From Phycisphaerae bacterium (GTDB lineage Bacteria > Planctomycetota > Phycisphaerae > WQYP01), in the NCBI GenBank assembly GCA_013044065.1, contig JABEVA010000142.1:1-15940 (forward strand): a stretch of DNA of 15,940 bases, in the 5' to 3' direction. The notes beneath the pieces are model-generated. The model had not been told where the DNA came from and searched no databases. It was given only the letters and a program-made list of their open reading frames with translations. Below are positions 7,860 to 14,792 of this stretch, piece after piece (positions within the stretch are counted from its first letter, which is position 1; every line of letters begins with the position of its first letter). The position numbers and the translations under genes are program-made.

Positions 7860-7941
7860 ATCCTGATTGCAATCGGCTTCCGGTTACGTGCCAGGCTACC
7901 ATGGTTTGAATGAAAGTGGCTTTAATACGGGGGTATTCTTG

Positions 7942-9480
7942 ATGGCGTTACTAGGATTGGATATCGGCACATCGGCCACCAAGGCATTGGTGCTTACCCC
8001 ACAGGGGAAGGTGGTGGCTACGGCGGAATCGCCGCATGTACTGAAAACGCCGCGTCCCGGTTGGAGTGAACAGGATCCTGAAGGCTGGTGGCGGGCGGTA
8101 GTATTGGCTACCGGCCAGGCTCTGAAAAAGGCTGGAATCCATGGCTCGGAAATTACCGCCATCGGATTGTCCGGGCAGATGCACGGGAGTGTTTTTCTGG
8201 GGGATGGTCCCAGGCCACTGCGCCCCGCTTTGCTCTGGAATGACCAGCGCACGGCCAAAGAGTGCCGGGAAATTGAAACGCTCGCCGGCGGGCGCGAAAG
8301 CCTGATCAACATGGTGGGCAATCCGGCGCTGACTGGCTTCACGGCTCCGAAGATTTTATGGCTGCGTGACAATGAACCGGCACGTTATGAAAAATGTCGC
8401 CATGTCCTGTTACCGAAGGATTATATCCGATACCGCTTAACAGGTGATTATGCCGGGGAGGTGTCGGATGCGTCGGGCACGTTATTGTTTGATGTGAAAA
8501 ATCGGCGGTGGTGCAAGGAACTTATTGATCGTCTGGGAATTGATTCGTCCTGGTTGCCACCGATCAGCGAATCGCAGGAAATTACCGGTCAGGTTTCGGC
8601 GGCGGCTGCGGAATTCCTGCCGCTGCGCAAGGGCACTCCGGTGGTGGGCGGAGCTGGTGACCAGGCCGCGGGCGCGGTGGGCACGGGCGTAGTGTCGGCG
8701 GGTTTGTTATCCGCCAGTATGGGAACCAGTGGAGTTATTTTCGCCGCGTCGGGTTCGCCGCAGACGGATCCACGAGGGCGTGTTCATACCATGTGTCATG
8801 CAGTTCCGAAAACCTGGTGCGTGTTTGGGTGTATGCTTAGTGCGGGCGGATCGCTGCAATGGTTGAGGAATATGCTTTTATCCCATGAGACGGAGCAGTT
8901 GATCCGCCGTAAAAAAGATCCAGGGGTGCTCTATGAACACCTGATTGAGCAGGCGCAGCGGGCACCGGTGGGGGCGGAGCATCTGTTTTTTCTGCCGTAC
9001 CTGACCGGCGAGCGATGTCCCCATCCGGACCCGCATGCACGCGGAGCCTTTATTGGTTTAACGCCGCGCCATCAGCAAGCGCATCTGATTCGCAGCGTAC
9101 TGGAAGGCATTACATTTGGCATGCGTGAACAAGTGGCCATCATGCGATCCATGGGGCTCAAGGTGGATCAGGTGCGAGCCAGCGGTGGTGGCGCTCGCAG
9201 TTCGTTCTGGCGGCAACTGCAGGCCGATATGTACGAGGCTCCGGTCGCTACCATTAACGTGAGCGAGGGTGCCGCATTGGGTGCGGCAATTTTAGCGGGT
9301 GTGGGTACTGGTGTATGGAAAACCGTGGCTCAGGCTACGATGGCCATTATTAAAATTCAGCATCGCAGTTCGCCGCACAAGATCCGCGCAGCCCAGTATG
9401 GAAACCTTTACCGCACTTACGCGGCGCTGTATCCGGCCTTGCAAGGCATATTTCCGCTGCTGGCGGGCGAAGCAGGTTAA
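7942..9480 (+). CDS. xylB: Xylulokinase (FGGY carbohydrate kinase)
   Basis: A 512-residue cytoplasmic kinase that phosphorylates D-xylulose with ATP to D-xylulose 5-phosphate, feeding the pentose phosphate pathway. Motifs in order: LGLDIGTSATKALVL (4-18, phosphate-binding loop of the first domain), SGQMHGSV (77-84, substrate loop typical of XylB), LLWNDQRT (97-104), LLPKDYIRYRLTGDYAGEVSDASGT (given in parts, 156-180), GGAGDQAAGAVG (236-247) with D240 as the expected catalytic base, SMGTSG (259-264), FLPYLTGERCP (350-360) and ASGGGARSSFWRQLQAD (413-429), then SEGAALGAAILAG. All key residues are present, so it should be active. ATG 7942 follows CGGGGG (7928-7933) at eight bases; an in-frame TTG at 7867 would add 25 non-conserved residues. 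No xylose isomerase or sugar transporter lies next to it here. A glycerol kinase is unlikely because of the QMHG loop. Confidence 0.95.
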   Translation: MALLGLDIGTSATKALVLTPQGKVVATAESPHVLKTPRPGWSEQDPEGWWRAVVLATGQALKKAGIHGSEITAIGLSGQMHGSVFLGDGPRPLRPALLWNDQRTAKECREIETLAGGRESLINMVGNPALTGFTAPKILWLRDNEPARYEKCRHVLLPKDYIRYRLTGDYAGEVSDASGTLLFDVKNRRWCKELIDRLGIDSSWLPPISESQEITGQVSAAAAEFLPLRKGTPVVGGAGDQAAGAVGTGVVSAGLLSASMGTSGVIFAASGSPQTDPRGRVHTMCHAVPKTWCVFGCMLSAGGSLQWLRNMLLSHETEQLIRRKKDPGVLYEHLIEQAQRAPVGAEHLFFLPYLTGERCPHPDPHARGAFIGLTPRHQQAHLIRSVLEGITFGMREQVAIMRSMGLKVDQVRASGGGARSSFWRQLQADMYEAPVATINVSEGAALGAAILAGVGTGVWKTVAQATMAIIKIQHRSSPHKIRAAQYGNLYRTYAALYPALQGIFPLLAGEAG

Positions 9481-9486
9481 GGGTGT

Positions 9487-9505
9487 GGTCGGCAGGCCTG
9501 CGACC
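9487..9505 (+). terminator. Possible terminator hairpin after xylB
   Basis: GGTCG (9487-9491) pairs with CGACC (9501-9505) around the sequence GCAGGCCTG, followed by TTATAA. The stem is short and the T-run weak, so this is tentative. Confidence 0.3.
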
Positions 9506-9613
9506 TTATAACATAAACTGATGGTGTTAATATAAGGGCGATATGGCGGTAACAACACGAAATTACCTTGTGCTGACCGGCTACCAAACCTGTATTCAGA
9601 GGTTACAAGGGGC

Positions 9614-10458
9614 ATGAAAAACCGTTACGGCGACACGACCGGCTCGTTTGCGTCACGGCGAAGAATCGGAAAAAGTTGCGGAAGCCATCGTCGAAGATAT
9701 CCTTACCGAAGTACTGGACTGGGCCAAAGGTGACCTTACGTAGCCAGATTGATTTTGCGGATATTGTCTTAAGCCGAAATCTACAAAAATATCTGGTCAT
9801 TGAAGTGAAAAAGCCCGGTACGTTACGTCTGGGCCGGCGATCTTTGGCTGCGGCATTGGAGCAGGCGCTCCGCTATGCCAATGTCCAGCACATTGGCCAG
9901 ATGGCGGTCAGCGATGGCTGCACTTTCTATGCTGCAGATGTTGTCCCTGGCGGATTGCGGCATCGAGGGGCAGTGAATCTGGCGGATCCGCAACCGCCCG
10001 CAGCTTTGTGGTGCGTAAGCGTGCATGGCGTCTACCGTCCGGTGGAAGAACCTCGCCCCGCGGAAGCGCTGTTTGCTGATGAGCCTTATTCAGCCGCAGT
10101 CCAGAACCAAATAGTCGGGGAGTCGTGCGTTTTGCTTAACTGAATTTACCGGCTTCCGGTCTTCTGTTTTGCCTGGGTGGCAGATGCCAACAAGCCCAGC
10201 ACAGGGAAGTTGCCATATTTGAAAGAAAATGGTGACGTCGATGAACGGTGCTTGCCCAAGGCGATACAATCTTTGTTGACCAATTGCCGCGGGGCCAATG
10301 CGATCATTCCTGAATCCGGCGCTGGCGAGGTATTGTTGCGCCTGGCACGGGCCGCCAAAAGGGCGAATCTGCTGCCGCCCGAATCGGTCCATCCGGCAGC
10401 GGTGTATCAACAATTAATGCTGTAGTTGGAACAAAACGGCCATGGCGGCGAGTTTTGA
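9614..10458 (+). pseudogene. Broken HsdR-N-type (PD-(D/E)xK) protein gene
   Basis: Remains of a gene for a protein with an N-terminal domain like that of type I restriction R subunits. A first segment at about 9651-9740 reads EEKV-like helix residues ending ILTEVLDWAKGDLT and stops at TAG 9741. Removing one base (for example T9741) joins it to SQIDFADIVL and then YLVIEVKKPG (9793-9819). This gives the nuclease triad D (9760-9762), E (9802-9804) and K (9808-9810). The frame continues to a TGA at 10141-10143. In the same frame it then resumes with a conserved-looking domain (YRLPVFCFAWVADANKPSTG, LPKAIQSLLTN, LLRLARAAKRANLLPP, VYQQLML), meets TAG 10423-10425, and reads LEQNGHGGEF to TGA 10456-10458. 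A start at ATG 9614 would need a further frameshift near 9655. No HsdM or HsdS genes adjoin. Sequencing error could explain one lesion but hardly all of them. The homology is recognised from memory of the family, not from a search. Confidence 0.65.
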
Positions 10459-10545
10459 TTGCGGTGCGGCCAGGCTGCACCGCCCGTGAATTTAATGGTC
10501 CACGCCGTCTGGCGGAAACGGCTCGGAAATGTGACCAAGCTGATT

Positions 10546-10575
10546 TTGTTGCTGGCGTGGCCCAGCGGATATAAT
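10546..10575 (+). promoter_or_regulatory. Consensus-like promoter boxes close to the HAD gene
   Basis: TTGTTG (10546-10551), an 18-base spacer and a perfect TATAAT (10570-10575). Transcription would start near 10582, inside the AAGAGG ribosome site and only about 12 bases before ATG 10594. This would be an almost leaderless message, so the match may be coincidental. Confidence 0.3.
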
Positions 10576-10593
10576 GAATCAAGAGGCTCTGTG

Positions 10594-11253
10594 ATGATTC
10601 ATGATTGCCGCTTGGTTGTATTTGATATGGATGGCACACTTACGCATGATGCCATGGATTTTGAAACATTGCGGGTGGAATTGGGTTTGACCGAACGCCG
10701 TCCGATATTGGAATGGATCGCCGCTTTGGGCGACGCAGAGCGTGATAATGCCACCAAAATTCTGGAGCAACATGAGCAGCGGGCGGCGGAAATGTGTCGT
10801 CTGCGTGTCGGCGTGGTGGAGATGCTTGAGGAGCTTGTTCGTCGCGGGATGCGTACAGCCTTGCTGACCCGGAACAGTAGGTCAAGCGTACAGCGAATTG
10901 TCGCCCGTCACCGGCTTTCCTTTGAGGTTTTGGTATCGCGGGACGAACCGCCGTTTAAGCCGCACCCGGAAAGTTTAGAGAGAATTTTGCGCCATTACCG
11001 GGTTGGCCCCGGAGAAGCATTGATGGTTGGCGACAATATCTTTGACCTTCAGGTAGCACATGGGGCGCAAGTGGCAAGCGTGCTGCTGGTGGACGGGGCC
11101 GGACCATTTCCACCGTTTGCGGGCCGAGCGGACTTTTGCATCGGTAATATCGCGGACATCGTGAACCTGCTGGACCGGCCGGCAAGGTTTCGCAACCCAT
11201 TTCATGGCGTGGCCGATGATGGTCATCCGCACAATGTTGTTGAGAAAGGATAA
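10594..11253 (+). CDS. HAD-superfamily hydrolase, phosphoglycolate-phosphatase-like
   Basis: A 219-residue cytoplasmic protein with all four haloacid dehalogenase motifs. Motif I is VVFDMDGTLT (8-17), with nucleophile D11 and acid/base D13. Motif II is LLTRNS (90-95). Motif III is K122 in PPFKPHPE. Motif IV is MVGDNIFDLQVA (144-155) with D147 and D151. Residues 18-75 form the helical cap of a subfamily I phosphatase. The general arrangement (PFKPHPESLERIL, then VGDN) resembles Gph-like phosphatases and pyrophosphatase-type members; the actual substrate is not readable. ATG 10594 has AAGAGG seven bases upstream, whereas the open frame continues to TTG 10461 with non-conserved residues and no site. 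The stop is four bases before the proposed start of the next gene, indicating an operon. Confidence 0.88.
   Translation: MIHDCRLVVFDMDGTLTHDAMDFETLRVELGLTERRPILEWIAALGDAERDNATKILEQHEQRAAEMCRLRVGVVEMLEELVRRGMRTALLTRNSRSSVQRIVARHRLSFEVLVSRDEPPFKPHPESLERILRHYRVGPGEALMVGDNIFDLQVAHGAQVASVLLVDGAGPFPPFAGRADFCIGNIADIVNLLDRPARFRNPFHGVADDGHPHNVVEKG
11245..11250 (+). promoter_or_regulatory. Ribosome binding site suggesting TTG start at 11258
   Basis: AAAGGA lies in the last codons of the HAD gene, seven bases before TTG 11258 and 16 bases before the in-frame ATG 11267. The spacing points to the TTG as the start of the LolA-like gene. Confidence 0.45.
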
Positions 11254-11257
11254 ACCA

Positions 11258-12121
11258 TTGCTGACTATGATGAATTGGAAATGGCCCGGTGGCCGAGGGA
11301 TGATACTTTCGCTGCTCTGGATGCTAAGTCTGATGGGCCCTGTGGCAGGGGGCGCTAATCGGACGGAGGCTACTCTGCCACGCAAGCCCATCTCGCCACA
11401 GCCGTCGCCGGCGGTGTCTGCGGCACTGCAAATGCTCCAGGCCCGCGGTAAAACTCTGCATAATTTCACGGCGAACCTGAAAGTAACAGTACATCATCTG
11501 CGTACCGATGAAAAGGATATGAATATCGGTAAAATATGGTACTTGCGCCAGGGCCGCGCTACCAAGTTCGATATTCGCTTCAACATGTTGGTGGTGGACG
11601 GAGCTATCGCCCGCCGTCACGCGGATCACGATATTATTTTTGACGGCCGCTGGTTAATTGATCGCAACGGCTCAGCCAAAATATATCGAAAAATCCAGTT
11701 GGTGGGGACAAAAAAAGATTTCAATCCACTACGGCTGGGGCGCGGACCCATTCCCATTCCCATAGGTCAAAGGCCCTCGATAGTGCTGCGGGAATTTCAT
11801 GTGAGCGTCATACCGAATCGAATGCAAGCGAAGGGAGCGGACGCCAAAGTCCGTTTAATTCATCTGCGGCTGGTGCCGCGGGATAAACGAGCTTTTGCGT
11901 TTGTTGAGTTGAACTTCTGGATTAATCCGGTTTTGGCGTTACCGGTCAAAATCGAGCGTATTGACCAGGATGGAACGCCCACAGTGGCGGTGCTTTCAAA
12001 AATTAAGATCAACCAGCGGATGCGACACAATTTTCACGTGGCATCTCCGGCGCGCGGCAGCGGGTGGACGGTGGATATTGAGCCGCTAAAGCCATCCTCC
12101 AGAGTCATTGACGCCAAATAA
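11258..12121 (+). CDS. Secreted LolA-like (outer-membrane lipoprotein-sorting-like) protein
   Basis: About 287 residues. The N-terminus has basic residues (WKWPGGRG), a hydrophobic core (MILSLLWMLSLMGPVAGG, 15-32) and a likely signal-peptidase site near AGGA. A Pro-rich spacer leads to ALQMLQARGKTLHNFTANLKV (given in parts, 56-76) and then alternating beta strands such as IGKIWYLR, IIFDGRWLIDR and AFVELNFWI. This is the half-barrel pattern of LolA/LolB-like proteins, which carry or bind lipid-linked ligands in the periplasm. Sequence agreement is loose and true lipoprotein-carrier function is not shown. The start is uncertain: TTG 11258 has the ribosome site, ATG 11267 and 11270 are alternatives, and an ATG at 11204 inside the HAD gene is less likely. 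It appears to be translated together with the HAD gene and ends in a terminator whose stem includes its last codons. Confidence 0.6.
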   Translation: MLTMMNWKWPGGRGMILSLLWMLSLMGPVAGGANRTEATLPRKPISPQPSPAVSAALQMLQARGKTLHNFTANLKVTVHHLRTDEKDMNIGKIWYLRQGRATKFDIRFNMLVVDGAIARRHADHDIIFDGRWLIDRNGSAKIYRKIQLVGTKKDFNPLRLGRGPIPIPIGQRPSIVLREFHVSVIPNRMQAKGADAKVRLIHLRLVPRDKRAFAFVELNFWINPVLALPVKIERIDQDGTPTVAVLSKIKINQRMRHNFHVASPARGSGWTVDIEPLKPSSRVIDAK

Positions 12122-12141
12122 CTCTGGAGACGTTTTTTTTT
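12097..12141 (+). terminator. Intrinsic terminator overlapping the LolA-like gene's end
   Basis: CTCCAGAGT (12097-12105) pairs perfectly with ACTCTGGAG (12121-12129), a nine-pair stem with a 15-base loop. ACG and nine T residues (12133-12141) follow. The stop codon TAA (12119-12121) lies in the loop and first stem base. It serves the forward strand only; read in reverse there is no T-run after the stem. Confidence 0.8.
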
Positions 12142-12147
12142 AAGATC

Positions 12148-13089
12148 CTACTGGCCCGCTGCGGGTGGAACAGTTCCACCATTTGTCATCGTGGGCGTGG
12201 TGGCCGGATTAACCGGTGCCAGATTCGTGGGATTCCCCAAGCCGGCGGGCTGATCCGCGGCCGGCACATAGGGGTTGTATTTAAGTTTGATGGGCAGGAT
12301 AAAAATATCAACGCGCCGATTCAATTGACTGCCGCGATGATGCGGAGCATTGGGAGCGATCGGGTGGGTCTTTCCCCAACCCGCCACCTGCATCCGGCGG
12401 TCCAGTACGCCGTCATGGCGCAGCACGTACATAACGGAAATGGCGCGATTGGTGGACAAATACCAGTTGGTGGGGTTCATAATGCTGGCCCGGTTGCGGC
12501 GAATCGGCACGTTATCCGTGTTGCCGACGATGCGAATTTCGTTGTCTGCAATGGCACGCATGTCCAGAATGGCCGCAAATTGTTTCAGCGCGGACCGAGC
12601 TGCCGGTCGCACCACAGTGGAGCCTAAATCAAAGAGCAAATCGCTTTTGAAGCGAAGCAGACCCAGCTTTGGATTGTATTCCAACAAGTTAGGATACTCA
12701 GCTGCCAGACGGGCCAAGGCATCGTTAACGGCTGCCGGAAGCTGTGGAGCACTACCGGCCAAAGCCAGCAGCTTGTTATACCGGGCCTGCAAGCGGGCCA
12801 GCCTGGCCTTAAGAGCATCAACCTCTTTGAGCAGAGCTGCCGCTCCACCGCCCTGGGCGCTAAGCAAACGATCTTTTTCAGCAATCTGGGCCTTCAGATC
12901 GGCAATTTCACCGCGCAGCGTACCAAGCTGATGATCAGCAGCTGCCAACTGCGACCGCATCTGGTTAAATGCTGTCTCCAATTGTTTGTATTGTTCCTGG
13001 GACACACATCCTGTGGTGCCGACAAGGGCGGTCAACAGACCGGCCATGACGGCCACGCGAAGAACTCGGGGAATTACCAGACGAGCCAT
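12148..13089 (-). CDS. OmpA-family (MotB-type) peptidoglycan-binding lipoprotein
   Basis: A 313-residue protein. Residues 1-28 look like a lipoprotein signal ending in LVGTTGC, with Cys 28 as the likely lipidated residue; the residues before Cys deviate from the best lipobox. Residues about 33-108 are a Leu/Ala-rich coiled coil (heptads such as LRGEIADLKAQIAEKDRLL). Residues about 145-266 are an OmpA-C domain: FDLGSTVVRPAARSALKQFA, IRIVGNTDNVPI (186-197), NWYLSTNRAISVMYVL (208-223), VAGWGKTHPIAPN and NRRVDIFI (257-264). These match the peptidoglycan-binding motifs of the MotB/Pal group. The tail (267-313) is rich in Pro, Ala and Thr. It likely anchors the outer membrane or envelope to peptidoglycan. 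ATG 13089 follows GGAG at seven bases. It lies downstream of the HTH-membrane gene on the same strand, separated by 125 bases. Confidence 0.92.
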   Translation of the reverse strand: MARLVIPRVLRVAVMAGLLTALVGTTGCVSQEQYKQLETAFNQMRSQLAAADHQLGTLRGEIADLKAQIAEKDRLLSAQGGGAAALLKEVDALKARLARLQARYNKLLALAGSAPQLPAAVNDALARLAAEYPNLLEYNPKLGLLRFKSDLLFDLGSTVVRPAARSALKQFAAILDMRAIADNEIRIVGNTDNVPIRRNRASIMNPTNWYLSTNRAISVMYVLRHDGVLDRRMQVAGWGKTHPIAPNAPHHRGSQLNRRVDIFILPIKLKYNPYVPAADQPAGLGNPTNLAPVNPATTPTMTNGGTVPPAAGQ

Positions 13090-13214
13090 GAGAAATCTCC
13101 ATTTTCAAAATCAAAATGCCATCCCTGGCTTTGCGCATGTGCCGGGATCATGTTTCAAAAACCAAGTCGATTGCTTGAACCGCCAAGTTACCGGATTGAG
13201 TTCGTGGCCGATGC
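13090..13214 (-). promoter_or_regulatory. Leader and spacer of the OmpA-family gene
   Basis: These 125 bases separate two reverse-strand genes. They contain the GGAG ribosome site (13097-13100 on the plus strand). No consensus promoter or terminator with a T-run is clear. Read-through from the upstream gene is therefore possible. Confidence 0.3.
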
Positions 13215-14135
13215 CTACCGCGAAGCCGCTCTTCCGGCAAAAAATCCAACAAAACCAAAAAGCAGGGCGACCAAAACCAGTAAACCGGAAAAGAGAAGCA
13301 GATTGGAAGCAAGGGTGTGCAGCCAACCCGGCTCAAAGCCCTGTACACCCGCGGCACTGATAAGAATGGTCAACCCCATCGCCAAAATTGCCGCCAGGGC
13401 GAAGCCCCCAAAAATGCCCGCAGTTGGATCCGGAGCTTCCACCACCGGTGAATAGGTACTCACCATAGGCCCGGTGGGTTCGGCCCCCGTGGCAACCGCA
13501 GCAGCGCCGGCACTGGTTTGTGCGGCATGATCAAACACGCCCGAAGAAGCGGACCCGATACCGGTTTGACCGGCCTTGGAACCTTCACCGGGGTAAATTT
13601 CATCGAGCAGTTCCGCCCCTAAGCTGGTGTTATCACTTTCGCGGGTTAAGTCCAACAGGCCAGATCCGCTGCCCACAGAATCCAGGCCGGACGGGGAAAT
13701 CGCATCATAAACGGGCGAAGTAATCTGAGTTTGGGCGCTGGCATCAATCGGCTTGACTTCGCGTTCGTCAAAAACCCGCATTGGCCCGCTGGTCGGCGAT
13801 GCCTTGATCGGAGGAGGTTTCATTCCCGCGCCGGTCCCGGCTGCGGGAGTTTTGGTTCCGCCCGCCAATGGGGCCTTGGTTCCAGCGGATGAATCGCCAG
13901 CCAGAGCGATGCCGCTGTCGCCAGCGGACGAAGTCAAATTTAATACGCCCGACCCGGTACCGGTTCCGCCAGAGAGGTCGCGCAAGAGCGTATCCACCTG
14001 ATCGACCTTGTACATCACCTTGGCACCATCGCGAAATTCGCGGAGTTTTCCCTGATCGACCAGCTCTTTAAGCTTTTCCGGTGGCACGTTAAGCTTGGCG
14101 GTGGTTTCGTCGAGACTATAAAACATTTTAGCCAT
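13215..14135 (-). CDS. Membrane-anchored helix-turn-helix protein with long disordered linker
   Basis: A 306-residue protein. Residues 5-52 (FYSLDETTAKLNVPPEKLKE, then LVDQGKLREFRDGAKVMYKVDQVDTLL) fit the excisionase/MerR-like helix-turn-helix type that opens with a Leu-Asn-Val turn helix and ends in a short wing. Residues about 55-238 are rich in Gly, Ser, Ala, Pro and Thr and probably disordered. They carry two related short motifs, GSGVLNLTSS (61-70) and GSGLLDLTRESDNTSLGAEL (157-176). Residues about 240-262 and 277-300 are membrane helices, ending in RAASR. ATG 14135 has AGGAG six bases upstream; the in-frame TTG 14141 is too close to that site. A DNA- or protein-binding domain tethered to the membrane is implied. 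Whether it truly binds DNA is unknown. I recall similar proteins in planctomycetes, usually of unknown function. Confidence 0.75.
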   Translation of the reverse strand: MAKMFYSLDETTAKLNVPPEKLKELVDQGKLREFRDGAKVMYKVDQVDTLLRDLSGGTGTGSGVLNLTSSAGDSGIALAGDSSAGTKAPLAGGTKTPAAGTGAGMKPPPIKASPTSGPMRVFDEREVKPIDASAQTQITSPVYDAISPSGLDSVGSGSGLLDLTRESDNTSLGAELLDEIYPGEGSKAGQTGIGSASSGVFDHAAQTSAGAAAVATGAEPTGPMVSTYSPVVEAPDPTAGIFGGFALAAILAMGLTILISAAGVQGFEPGWLHTLASNLLLFSGLLVLVALLFGFVGFFAGRAASR

Positions 14136-14141
14136 AGGCAA

Positions 14142-14146
14142 CTCCT
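14142..14146 (-). promoter_or_regulatory. Ribosome binding site deciding ATG 14135
   Basis: AGGAG on the reverse strand, six bases before ATG 14135, is part of TTAGGAG. It excludes TTG 14141, which sits against the site. Confidence 0.6.
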
Positions 14147-14231
14147 AAATTGCACGGAGCCTGTACACCATAGACTCTACCTCGCCGCCAACGATTATGC
14201 AAGCTCCACCGCTCATCGCCGATACCATTAT

Positions 14232-14251
14232 GCTCCGGTTAGTCCCGGAGC
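14232..14251 (-). terminator. Perfect hairpin after the 151-residue gene
   Basis: GCTCCGG and CCGGAGC form a perfect seven-pair stem with a six-base loop, 17 bases past the stop of the reverse gene at 14268. On the reverse strand it is followed by ATAATGG rather than a T-run, so termination may be weak. It could instead be a leader hairpin for the HTH gene. Confidence 0.4.
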
Positions 14252-14267
14252 GGCGTGCCGGCTTGTT

Positions 14268-14723
14268 CTATTTCCCCGCCGGATTTTTTGGTGGATTCTT
14301 TTTTCCAGGGCGGGGCGGCAGCATAGAGCTTACCATGGCTTTCACCTGGGCCGGTGTCGGCGCGGTGTTGTTGTAATCATGCAGACGCAGGTCATAGCGA
14401 TAATCGCGGGCGGCCACAAGTCGTAAGCGTGACGCACTTTCAAGAAAGCGGTAAACACAAAATACCCGCTGGCGGCGGTCCACCAGTACCAGTCCCCAGG
14501 ATTTATCTCCCAGGCGAAGCGGCAGAACATAGGTACTATGATTCGAGGCCGTCGGAGCCGGAAAAGCCGCTCCTAACGCTTGACCCGAAAACATATTGGT
14601 CTGATAGCCTTTCGGCCAAGCCAGTACCACGGCATTGATCAGCAGCGCAAGGCCGATCAACCAGAGCGCGGCATGGAAGCGTGATGCTCGGGAAGAATCA
14701 TTTGCTCTTAGAGAATTATTCAT
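14268..14723 (-). CDS. Small single-TM protein of unknown function
   Basis: A 151-residue protein. Residues 18-36 form one membrane helix (LWLIGLALLINAVVLAW, after basic residues), so the rest is probably outside the cytoplasm. It has a short compact domain: TYVLPLRLGDKSWGLVLVDR (64-83), RVFCVYRF (86-93), then RLRLVAARDYRYDLRLHDYN (99-118), then a Lys/Pro-rich tail. The strand pattern and the AARDYRYDLRL element look like those of short planctomycete hypothetical proteins, but I cannot name a family or function. No clear Shine-Dalgarno site precedes ATG 14723. It lies 69 bases after the ferritin-like gene on the same strand and may be co-transcribed with it. Confidence 0.6.
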   Translation of the reverse strand: MNNSLRANDSSRASRFHAALWLIGLALLINAVVLAWPKGYQTNMFSGQALGAAFPAPTASNHSTYVLPLRLGDKSWGLVLVDRRQRVFCVYRFLESASRLRLVAARDYRYDLRLHDYNNTAPTPAQVKAMVSSMLPPRPGKKNPPKNPAGK

Positions 14724-14792
14724 CGGAAACTATGGTAAGCGCAAAGGGGGTGGCAGGGCAAGTGCCCCAGACTGGATTGTCAAGCCGACGAC

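Noticed and set aside
7867..7941. Upstream extension of xylB from TTG 7867
   Set aside because: The extra 25 residues match nothing in xylulokinases, and ATG 7942 sits directly before the conserved LGLDIGT motif with a G-rich ribosome site.
9676..10143. Treating this stretch as an intact 155-residue gene
   Set aside because: Its first 20 residues are out-of-frame noise; the true N-terminal helix lies in another frame and the C-terminal domain continues past the TGA.
9481..10458. A complete type I restriction-modification locus
   Set aside because: Only an R-subunit-like N-terminal domain is seen. There are no helicase motifs, methyltransferase or specificity genes nearby, and the gene is broken.
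10461..10593. Upstream extension of the HAD gene from a TTG near 10461
   Set aside because: Motif I should lie near the N-terminus and does so from ATG 10594, which has AAGAGG at good spacing.
12350..12931. A 193-codon forward frame opposite the OmpA-family gene
   Set aside because: It is a mirror frame, rich in Ser, Ala and Arg, of a gene with unmistakable OmpA-C motifs.
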